Shown: positions 48,709 through 54,661 of the stretch, in pieces
Layout of the letters: every line of letters starts with the position of its first letter
Position numbering within the stretch: position 1 is the stretch's first letter
Assembly: GCF_014203855.1 (NCBI RefSeq)
Contig: NZ_JACHJV010000001.1
Coordinates: 1,488,001-1,552,000 of the forward strand
Direction: 5' to 3'
Length of the DNA stretch: 64,000 bases
Source of the DNA: Kitasatospora kifunensis
Lineage (GTDB): Bacteria > Actinomycetota > Actinomycetes > Streptomycetales > Streptomycetaceae
Position numbers and translations under genes: made by a program
The notes under the pieces: model-generated
The model's input: the letters and a program-made list of their open reading frames with translations, nothing else
The model's database searches: none
Told to the model about the DNA's origin: nothing

Positions 48709-49115
48709 TCTACCTGCTCGACACCTCCGCTCTGTTCCGGCTGCTGCGTGACCCGAAGCTGCAGGCCGCCTGGTACGACGCGATCGATGCGAGCTCGATC
48801 GCGTCGTGCTACCCCCAGCGCGCCGAGTTCCTCTACAGCGCACGCGATGGTCGCGAGTACGACGAGATCTCCGAGATGTTCACCGACCTTTATCCGGACG
48901 TCGCGGTGCCGAAAAGCGCTGGACGCTGGATCGACACGGTGCAGCGGCGCATGGCCCTCGCCGGACAGCACCGCAGCGCCTCCGCAGTCGATCTCATGAT
49001 CGCGGCGACAGCCGTACACCACGGACTCACCGTTCTGCACGACGACGCGGACTACCGCACCGTAGCCCGGCACGCCCCCGACCTCAGCGAGCACAGCGTC
49101 CTGGACCACGCGTAA
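48705..49115 (+). CDS. VapC-family PIN-domain ribonuclease toxin
   Basis: A 136-aa protein with the PIN-domain acidic residues D6 (Y-L-L-D-T-S-A-L), E41 (R-A-E-F-L-Y), D96 (S-A-V-D-L-M-I-A-A-T-A) and D114/D116 (L-H-D-D-A-D-Y). VapC toxins cut tRNA or rRNA at defined sites. All active-site residues are present, so it should be functional. It is the chromosomal gene next to the att junction and to the tRNA-like RNA genes downstream on the opposite strand. Confidence 0.88.
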   Translation: MIYLLDTSALFRLLRDPKLQAAWYDAIDASSIASCYPQRAEFLYSARDGREYDEISEMFTDLYPDVAVPKSAGRWIDTVQRRMALAGQHRSASAVDLMIAATAVHHGLTVLHDDADYRTVARHAPDLSEHSVLDHA

Positions 49116-49132
49116 GACCTGGCGGACGCGAC

Positions 49133-49165
49133 GGAGCCCGGGGGCGTGGCCTGCCCCCGGGCTCC
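49133..49165. terminator. Convergent terminator between vapC and the tRNA-like RNAs
   Basis: GGAGCCCGGGGGC pairs perfectly with GCCCCCGGGCTCC across seven bases. It can stop + strand transcription of vapBC and minus-strand transcription of the RNA genes. Confidence 0.7.
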
Positions 49166-49202
49166 TTGAATGCCGCCCAATTGCGCACACCGGCACGTTG
49201 AA

Positions 49203-49310
49203 GAGTGCGGATCATCTTGAAACCGACGCGTTCTACCGTTGAACTACCGTGCCAGGATTGGCGGCACAGACAGGATTTGAACCCGCACTCGTCGATATTC
49301 GTCCACACCC
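49203..49310 (-). ncRNA. Y-RNA-like RNA 2 with circularly permuted tRNA module
   Basis: Read on the minus strand from 49310: a 9-bp terminal helix (49302-49310 with 49203-49211), an internal loop, then a tRNA with its halves in reverse order. First come the anticodon-stem 3' strand CGACG (49290-49294), a T arm with loop TTCAAAT (49275-49281), acceptor 3' strand CTGTGCC, discriminator G and CCA (49259-49269). After the 5-nt linker ATCCT come acceptor 5' strand GGCACGG (49247-49253), a perfect D arm (GTTC-AACGGTA-GAAC) and the anticodon-stem 5' strand CGTCG (49224-49228). Acceptor 7/7 (one G-U) and anticodon stem 5/5 pair. The 5' side of the internal loop reads GACGAA, like the GNCGAA motif of bacterial Ro60-binding Y RNAs. 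The variable region is only 3 nt. Confidence 0.75.
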
Positions 49311-49330
49311 GGTCGATCCGGTGATCGGCG

Positions 49331-49475
49331 GCGAATGCTGAGACTGGAGCGAGAGTCTGAGATTGACGAGGCTGCCTCTGCCTGCTTGGGCTACCCCGGC
49401 GTGTGGTGCCGGAGGAGGGATTCGAACCCCCACTGGGACCTCGGTATCAGCTTCAACATCAGTGTCAGCTTGCGC
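49331..49475 (-). ncRNA. Y-RNA-like RNA 1 with circularly permuted tRNA module
   Basis: On the minus strand from 49475: a terminal helix of 13 pairs in 16 positions (49460-49475 with 49331-49346), then internal loops around a permuted tRNA. Order: anticodon-stem 3' strand CGAGGT (49438-49443), variable loop, T arm with loop TTCGAAT (49420-49426), acceptor 3' strand CTCCGGC, A and CCA (49404-49414), a 3-nt linker, acceptor 5' strand GCCGGGG (49394-49400), a D arm with the GCCC..GAGGC pattern and GG in its loop, and anticodon-stem 5' strand GCCTCG. Acceptor 7/7 (one G-U) and anticodon stem 6/6 (one G-U) pair. It lies 43 nt after the stop of the upstream protein gene on the same strand and 20 nt before the second RNA. 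Confidence 0.75.
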
Positions 49476-49517
49476 TCTTCAGCGCACCCCCCGCTCGCAC
49501 GAGGGGCGATCGTGAGG

Positions 49518-50249
49518 CTACCTGAACAGGTAGCCGAACACCGCGTCACCCACCCGCTGGTCGGTGACCTCGACGCTGTTGGCCTCCTCGCGGGCGAACT
49601 TGACGGCCTGCTGGAGCTTCTCGATCCGCTCCTGCAGCTCGTTCACCCGCCGGGCCGGCAGCGCGCCGGAGAACTTCACCGTCGTCCAGTACCCGACCGG
49701 GATGTCCTCGTAGTAGACCTCGACCTGCGCCGGGTGCTTCTCGGTGGCCTCGGCCTTCACGTGGTTGCGCGGCACCTTCTTGGTGCGGATGGTGCGCACC
49801 GCGTCGGTCTTCCAGGAGTCGGTGGACGGGTCCAGGTTCCAGGACTCCGCCGCGTCCAGCACCGGCAGCTTGCGCACGAAGGTGAACAGGTCGGTGAGCT
49901 GCTTCTCCAGGAAGAGCAGGTAGGGCACCGGCACCTGGGCGAGCAGCACCTGCCCGTCCACCACCACGTCGGCCGCCGCGCTGCGGTTGGCCCAGTCCTT
50001 GGTGGCCGTCACGTCGAACAGCCGGGTCAGGGTCGCGGCGGTGGCCCGCAGGATGTCCTCGGCCTTGACCTGCACCCGGGTGGACTCGGGCGGCAGTTGC
50101 TCGCCCTCCTCGTCCTTGGGCTGGTAGGTCCGGGAGATCCCCGCCAGCAACGCGGGCTTCTGCAGGTCCTGGTGAGCCTGCGTCAGCTCCTGGAAGGACT
50201 TGGACTTGACGCCCTTTTCGACGGCGATGATCTGATTCAGCTTCGGCAC
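49518..50249 (-). CDS. Protein of unknown function co-oriented with the tRNA-like RNAs
   Basis: A 243-aa protein from GTG 50249 (M-P-K-L-N-Q-I-I-A-V-E-K-G-V-K-S-K-S-F). It is a conserved actinobacterial family that I recall only as a domain of unknown function. The middle contains L-L-A-Q-V-P-V-P-Y-L-L-F-L-E-K-Q-L-T-D-L-F-T-F-V-R-K-L-P and V-E-V-Y-Y-E-D-I-P-V-G-Y-W-T-T-V-K-F-S-G-A-L-P-A; the C-terminus is a coiled coil (R-R-V-N-E-L-Q-E-R-I-E-K-L) ending in G-D-A-V-F-G-Y-L-F. There are no transmembrane or catalytic signatures. The gene ends 43 nt before the first tRNA-like RNA on the same strand, so protein and RNAs are probably transcribed together. Confidence 0.75.
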   Translation of the reverse strand: MPKLNQIIAVEKGVKSKSFQELTQAHQDLQKPALLAGISRTYQPKDEEGEQLPPESTRVQVKAEDILRATAATLTRLFDVTATKDWANRSAAADVVVDGQVLLAQVPVPYLLFLEKQLTDLFTFVRKLPVLDAAESWNLDPSTDSWKTDAVRTIRTKKVPRNHVKAEATEKHPAQVEVYYEDIPVGYWTTVKFSGALPARRVNELQERIEKLQQAVKFAREEANSVEVTDQRVGDAVFGYLFR

Positions 50250-50371
50250 GTCGCAGACGCTAGCAGGCCGAACATGCTTGCGACCAAGGGGTTTTCCCGC
50301 AGGCCACCCGGCCCGTCAGCCCTCGGTGAACGAAGCACCCGGTGCGGCCGCCGCCGATCTACCCTGCGGAC

Positions 50372-50730
50372 ATGGAACTCGTCGAGGTACTCCCCCAGTT
50401 GTACCTGCTGCGCTTCAACGTCGGCCAGGCCTACCTCTGGAGTGACGCCGACTCACTCACCCTGATCGACTCCGGCCCGGGCGGATCGGCCCCCGCCATC
50501 GCCGAGGCGGTGCGCTCCTTGGGCCGGCGGCCCGGCGACATCCAGCGGATCATCATCACCCACGGTCATGAGGACCACGTCGGCGGCGCCGCCGAGGCGG
50601 CCGGCATCCCGCGCGGGCCGCCGAATCCCTGGCCCGGCAGGCCGAGTTGGATACCGAGACGGCCTGCTTCGGGCACGGCGAGGTGATGGTGGGCGGCGCG
50701 GCCGAACGCCTGCGCCGCCTGGTGGGCTAG
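50372..50730 (+). pseudogene. Metallo-beta-lactamase-fold hydrolase, internally deleted and frameshifted
   Basis: From ATG 50372 the sequence begins normally (M-E-L-V-E-V-L-P-Q-L-Y-L-L-R-F-N-V-G-Q-A-Y-L) and reaches the zinc-binding I-I-I-T-H-G-H-E-D-H-V-G-G motif. About ten codons later the frame degrades. A different frame then encodes the expected C-terminal end: A-A-E-S-L-A-R-Q-A-E-L, then A-C-F-G-H-G-E-V-M-V-G-G-A-A-E-R-L-R-R-L, to TAG 50728-50730. Roughly 90-100 codons of the fold are missing and a frameshift joins the rest, so no active enzyme is made. The stop codon itself abuts the MITE. Confidence 0.75.
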
Positions 50731-50942
50731 GGCCTGTCCGGCGGATCTTGTCGGATCAGCGCGCGGCTCCCCCAGCCTTCGGCCGGGAGGTGCCCCCATC
50801 ACCCAGCCTGACGGCTGGGTGGGCCCGGCTGGGCGTGCCGGCGGAACGGCCTCGTACTGGGTCGTACTTGGCCGTTTCGCCGGTGCGTCCAGGCGGGATT
50901 CCCGGCGTCGCGCGCCCGGCAAGATCCGCCGGACAGGCCCTA
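50728..50942. mobile_element. TA-flanked MITE (211 bp) with 21-bp perfect terminal inverted repeats
   Basis: Bases 50730-50750 are the exact reverse complement of 50920-50940, and a TA dinucleotide flanks each end (50728-50729, 50941-50942). The interior holds smaller GC-rich hairpins (for example CACCCAGCC/GGCTGGGTG) and no gene. TA target duplication and short length suggest a non-autonomous IS630/Tc1-type element. Confidence 0.75.
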
Positions 50943-50956
50943 AGGCTCAAACGGAC

Positions 50957-50997
50957 GCGGCGGGAGCCCGCGGCCGATGGCCACCGTCTCCCGCCGC
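50957..50997 (-). terminator. Hairpin terminator of the ABC transporter operon
   Basis: GCGGCGGGAG (50957-50966) pairs with CTCCCGCCGC (50988-50997), 26 bases beyond the minus-strand permease stop codon. Confidence 0.5.
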
Positions 50998-51022
50998 ACC
51001 GGCCGCGCCGCTCGCCACCGGC

Positions 51023-51880
51023 TCAGAGTGCCTTCGGCTCCCGCTCGTACAGCCGCCGCGACCAGGCGTACGACAGCACCGCGACCCCGACGCACCAGGC
51101 GATCGTGATGACCAGGTTGTCGCCGATCCTCGTTCCGGTCAGCAGTCCGCGCAGCGTCTCGTTCACCGGGGTGAACGGCTCGTACTCGGCGAACCAGCGG
51201 ATCCCCGTCGGCAGTGAGCTGGTCGGGACGAACCCGCTGCCCAGGAACGGCAGGAGCATGAGGAACATCGGCGAGTTGCTCGCGGTCTCCACGCTCTTGG
51301 CCGACAGCCCCAGGCCGACGCAGAGCCACGTGACGGCGAAGGTCAGCAGCAGGACCACACCAGCGGCGGCGAGCCACCCGAGCGCGTTCGCGTGCGGCCG
51401 AAAGCCCACGGCCAGCGCGGCCGCGGTGACGATCACGACGCCGATCAGCGTCTGGATGGTCGCGCCCACGACGTGCCCGGTCAGCACCGACGACCGGGCG
51501 ACGGCCATGGTCCGGAAGCGGGCGATGATGCCCTCGGTCATGTCCTGCGCGACGGCGATCGCCGTGCCCTGCGCCGCGGCGGCCACGGCCATCACGATGA
51601 TCCCCGGGGCGATGTAGTCGGCGTACGCGGCGCGGCCACCGCGCAGGCCGGCCGGTAACCCGCTGCCGAGACCGGACCCGAGCGTCCCGCCGAAGACGAA
51701 GACGAACATGAGCAGGAAGACCAGCGGCATCATGGTGACCATCAGGGTCAGCGACGGATAGCGCTGCATGTGCCGCAGGTTGCGGCGCAGCATGATCCGC
51801 GCGTGGACCAGGGCGTGGGACCGGGTGTCGGCGGTGTCGGGGCCACTGTCGGCCTTCGCCATGGCGCTCATGGTGCTCAT
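51023..51880 (-). CDS. ABC-2 type permease (DrrB-like)
   Basis: A 285-aa membrane protein from ATG 51880. After a cytoplasmic N-terminus (R-N-L-R-H-M-Q-R-Y-P-S-L-T-L) it has six hydrophobic helices, including L-V-F-L-L-M-F-V-F-V-F-G-G-T and the ABC-2 signature region S-A-K-S-V-E-T-A-S-N-S-P-M-F...L-P-F-L-G-S-G-F-V-P. It forms the membrane part of an exporter with the ATPase encoded two bases upstream. DrrAB-type pumps export drugs or lipids; the substrate is unknown. Confidence 0.88.
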   Translation of the reverse strand: MSTMSAMAKADSGPDTADTRSHALVHARIMLRRNLRHMQRYPSLTLMVTMMPLVFLLMFVFVFGGTLGSGLGSGLPAGLRGGRAAYADYIAPGIIVMAVAAAAQGTAIAVAQDMTEGIIARFRTMAVARSSVLTGHVVGATIQTLIGVVIVTAAALAVGFRPHANALGWLAAAGVVLLLTFAVTWLCVGLGLSAKSVETASNSPMFLMLLPFLGSGFVPTSSLPTGIRWFAEYEPFTPVNETLRGLLTGTRIGDNLVITIAWCVGVAVLSYAWSRRLYEREPKAL

Positions 51881-51882
51881 CT

Positions 51883-52863
51883 TCAGGCTCCCTTCTTGCC
51901 GGTGAGGGCGAAGAAGACGTCGTCGAGATCGGGGGTGCGAACGGTGAGCGCCTCGACCTCCACCGAGGCGTCGTCCAGCTGCCGCAGCAGCGCCCGCAGG
52001 GTGCTGACGCGGCCGTCGCCGGCGAGCTGGAGCGTGAGCGCGTCGTCGTCGCGGCCGCTCGGGGCGAGCAGCGTCGCGGCGGCGTCGAGTTCGGCGCGGT
52101 CGGCGAAGGCCAGCTCGATGTGCCCGCCGGGGATGCGTGCCTTGAGCTCGGCGGGCGTTCCCTCGGCGACGATCCGCCCGCCGTCCAGCACCGCGACGCG
52201 GTGCGCGAGCTGGTCGGCCTCCTCCAGGTACTGGGTCGTGAGCAGGATGGTCGTCCCCTCCGCGACCAGCCCGCGGATGATGTCCCACATCGTGCGCCGG
52301 CTGCGCGGGTCCAGGCCCGTGGTCGGCTCGTCGAGGAAGATCACCTTCGGGTTGCCGACCAGGGTCATCGCCAGGTCGAGCTTGCGCTTCATGCCGCCGG
52401 AGTAGGTCGACGCCGGCTTGTTCCCGGCCTCCGTCAGCTCGAACCGCTCCAGCAGCGTCTCGGCCCGCCGGCGTCCGACACCCGTGGGCAGCAGGTGCAG
52501 ATCGGCCATCAGCAGCAGGTTCTCGCGGCCGGTGAGGTAGCCGTCGATGGCGGAGAACTGACCGGTGACGCCGATCGAGCGCCGCACCGCCTGCGGGTTC
52601 CTGGCAGGGTCCTGGCCGGCGATGCGGATCTCGCCGGCATCGGGGCGCAGGTAGGTGGTCAGGAGGTGGACGGCCGTGGTCTTGCCGGCTCCGTTCGGGC
52701 CGAGCAGGGCCAGGATCGTGCCCTGCTCGACCGTCAGGTCGATGCCGTCGAGCACGGTCTTCTCGCCGAAGGACTTGCGCAGGCCGCGGGCCGAGATCGC
52801 GGCGAGGGCGGTGCTGGCCCCGCCGGTGGTGGCCGCGTTGGTGATGGTTGGCACGGTGCTCAC
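51883..52863 (-). CDS. ABC transporter ATPase (DrrA-like)
   Basis: A 326-aa protein from GTG 52863 with GAGGAGG upstream. Walker A is G-P-N-G-A-G-K61-T-T, signature Y154-S-G-G-M, Walker B V-I-F-L-D178-E179-P-T-T-G-L-D, then the switch His region (L-L-T-T-Q-Y-L-E-E-A-D-Q-L), in which Gln replaces the usual His as in DrrA proteins. The C-terminal domain ends in T-P-D-L-D-D-V-F-F-A-L-T-G, the DUF4162 tail of this subfamily. It powers the DrrB-like permease. It overlaps the DUF4097 gene by GTGA. Confidence 0.92.
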   Translation of the reverse strand: MSTVPTITNAATTGGASTALAAISARGLRKSFGEKTVLDGIDLTVEQGTILALLGPNGAGKTTAVHLLTTYLRPDAGEIRIAGQDPARNPQAVRRSIGVTGQFSAIDGYLTGRENLLLMADLHLLPTGVGRRRAETLLERFELTEAGNKPASTYSGGMKRKLDLAMTLVGNPKVIFLDEPTTGLDPRSRRTMWDIIRGLVAEGTTILLTTQYLEEADQLAHRVAVLDGGRIVAEGTPAELKARIPGGHIELAFADRAELDAAATLLAPSGRDDDALTLQLAGDGRVSTLRALLRQLDDASVEVEALTVRTPDLDDVFFALTGKKGA

Positions 52864-53753
52864 GCCTCCTCGTCCAGACGCGGCGCGCGGCGGATGGTGA
52901 TGTCGCCGAGCTTGGTGTCGGCGTGGATCTCGACCCTGTCGACCGGCTCGCCGGCCTCGGGGGCGGCTGCGGAGGCGAGCTCGTTGTAGACCCGGCCGAC
53001 ACCGGTGTTCAGCTCCAGCCAGGCGGCGCTGCCCTCGCGGACGCCGACCTCGACGCCGCCGTTCTTGGAGGTGGCGGACACCTTGCCGCGCACGACCTCG
53101 CCGATCCGCACCTCGCCGTTGGAGCTGGCGGCGGTGATGTCGGACAGCGCGCGGTCCACGGACACCGAGCCGTTGGAGACCCTGACGTTCGCGGGACCGG
53201 TGACGAGGCCGACCCACACCCTCCCGTTGCCGGTGGAGACGTCGGCGGTGCCGTCCACGGCGCCGATCCGGATGTCGCTGGAGCCGCTGTGCGCCTCGGC
53301 GGAGCCGCTGACGCGCTCGACGGTGATCCCGCCGAGGCCGCTGCGCAGGTTCAGCGGCCCGGTCTCGGCGAGCCGCAGGGCGCCCAGGTCGGTCTTGAGC
53401 TGGACCGTGCCGAGCGCGCCGTCGCACTGGAAGTCGCCGAGGTCGGCCTCACCGCGGACGTCGGAGTCGGTGGGCAGCTGGATGACGACGTCGATCGACT
53501 CGGGGCGCTTGCTGCTGAAGTTGACGAACCGGTTGAGGGGCTTCCTCGCGACGATGCTCAGCGCCCGGGTGGCGTTGTCGTACTCGACGCGGGTGTTCTC
53601 GGCGGCCTTGATGTCGGCGGCCTTCTTCGGGTTGCTGGGGCGGATCTCGACGATCGTGTCGGTGCGGTCGGAGGCGACGAGGCGGACCTCGGCGACGTAG
53701 AGGTCGAGGGTGACGGCGATCGGGGACGGGGTGTTGAAGTTCGAGAGGGACAT
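52860..53753 (-). CDS. DUF4097 beta-strand repeat protein
   Basis: A 297-aa protein, ATG 53753. Residues ~60-270 are a regular series of short strands (A-D-L-G-D-F-Q-C-D-G, L-K-T-D-L-G-A-L-R-L, S-G-S-S-D-I-R-I-G, S-T-G-N-G-R-V-W-V) that build the DUF4097 beta-solenoid, often called putative adhesin. Here it is cytoplasmic, with no signal peptide, and is encoded with an ABC pump and a ribbon-helix-helix regulator, a common actinobacterial arrangement. It may sense envelope or drug stress, but the role is unknown. Confidence 0.85.
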   Translation of the reverse strand: MSLSNFNTPSPIAVTLDLYVAEVRLVASDRTDTIVEIRPSNPKKAADIKAAENTRVEYDNATRALSIVARKPLNRFVNFSSKRPESIDVVIQLPTDSDVRGEADLGDFQCDGALGTVQLKTDLGALRLAETGPLNLRSGLGGITVERVSGSAEAHSGSSDIRIGAVDGTADVSTGNGRVWVGLVTGPANVRVSNGSVSVDRALSDITAASSNGEVRIGEVVRGKVSATSKNGGVEVGVREGSAAWLELNTGVGRVYNELASAAAPEAGEPVDRVEIHADTKLGDITIRRAPRLDEEA

Positions 53754-53890
53754 CTCGGGTTCCTTTGCTCAGGCTGGCTCTGATCGGCTGGTGGTGCGGT
53801 GCTGCGGCGGCGCCTCGGAACTTCGGTGCTGTGGTGCTGTGTTGGCCCTGCCGTGCGGTCGCGCGGTCGTGCTGCCGTGCTGTTCGGGGA

Positions 53891-54424
53891 TCAGCGGGCC
53901 CAGCCGTTGTAGCTCTCGCCGACGACCCGGTCGGGCTTGCGCGCAGGGGCGGGCCGCGCGGTGCGCCGGCCCTCGTTGGCCAGCCCGGCGGCGGCGGCCC
54001 GGACGATCCAGGCGTTGACGGAGAGCCCGCCGCCGGCGGCGGCGTCCTCGATCAGGGCCTTGAGGTTGGCGGGCAGCCGCAGGTTGATCCGGACCATGGC
54101 GGCGTCGTCGCCCTCGGCGACGGGCAGCCGCACATCGACGGGGCCGGCCGCGGCATGGTCGGCGGCCGCAGCGGCGGGCGCGGGCGGCGGCGTCACGACG
54201 AACCCGGCCCTCCCGCCCCGCAGCCGGACATCGACGGAGCCGGGCGCGAGCTCTGCGGAGATCTCCTCGGCAGCGGCGGAGAGCGCCTCCAGCAGGGTGA
54301 GCCGCACCGCTGCGTCGAGCGGAGCAAGGAGCCGGTCGGCGAGCGCTCGGGCGTCCTCGCCGCCGACCTCGGCCGCGGTCGTCAGCTCGCGGCGGAGGTT
54401 TTCGACGTACTGGGTGAGTTCCAT
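53891..54424 (-). CDS. Ribbon-helix-helix (HicB/Arc-like) regulator
   Basis: A 177-aa protein from ATG 54424. The C-terminal part contains a ribbon-helix-helix domain: V-R-I-N-L-R-L-P-A-N-L-K-A-L-I-E-D-A-A-A-G-G-G-L-S-V-N-A-W-I-V-R-A-A-A-A-G-L. The N-terminal half is helical (M-E-L-T-Q-Y-V-E-N-L-R-R-E-L) and a Pro/Ala linker separates the two. It lies first in the operon with the DUF4097 protein and ABC exporter. Its upstream region carries at least six TGGCACCA-type sites, so it most likely represses its own operon. Confidence 0.75.
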   Translation of the reverse strand: MELTQYVENLRRELTTAAEVGGEDARALADRLLAPLDAAVRLTLLEALSAAAEEISAELAPGSVDVRLRGGRAGFVVTPPPAPAAAAADHAAAGPVDVRLPVAEGDDAAMVRINLRLPANLKALIEDAAAGGGLSVNAWIVRAAAAGLANEGRRTARPAPARKPDRVVGESYNGWAR

Positions 54425-54434
54425 GGCTCTAATG

Positions 54435-54568
54435 TGGCACCACTTTGGCACCAACACAAGCCTTTCTGGCTCACTTTGGCATACCAGCAGGTCATCAGTG
54501 GTGCCATAGATGCGCGGAGGTGGCACCACTCAGTGGCACGTGGCACCACAAGACGCCGAGCGGTGCCA
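54435..54568. promoter_or_regulatory. Iterated TGGCACCA operator array
   Basis: TGGCACCA occurs at 54435, 54446, 54521 and 54541; its complement TGGTGCCA at 54499, with GGTGCCA at 54562; partial copies lie at 54477 and 54534. Several spacings are close to 11, 20 or 22 bp, placing sites on one face of the helix. The array sits directly before the ribbon-helix-helix regulator gene. Confidence 0.7.
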
Positions 54569-54591
54569 CGTGCTGCCCCCGGCGAGCTGAC

Positions 54592-54636
54592 ATGAAAACA
54601 GCGGGAGCCGGTGGCCACCTGGCCACCGGCTCCCGC
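54592..54636 (-). terminator. pheT terminator
   Basis: A perfect 17-bp stem (54601-54617 with 54620-54636) with a 2-nt loop is followed on the minus strand by TGTTTTC. Confidence 0.7.
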
Positions 54637-54661
54637 CGCAACGCTCCCTGCTACGCCATCG

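Noticed and set aside
49203..49475. Ordinary tRNA genes at this place
   Set aside because: No acceptor 5' strand precedes its matching 3' strand in transcription order; every pairing requires the reversed order of halves.
49335..50465. Long + strand frame of 376 codons
   Set aside because: It is antisense to the tRNA-like RNAs and the conserved minus-strand protein and has low-complexity Val/Leu/Arg/Gly composition typical of a shadow frame.
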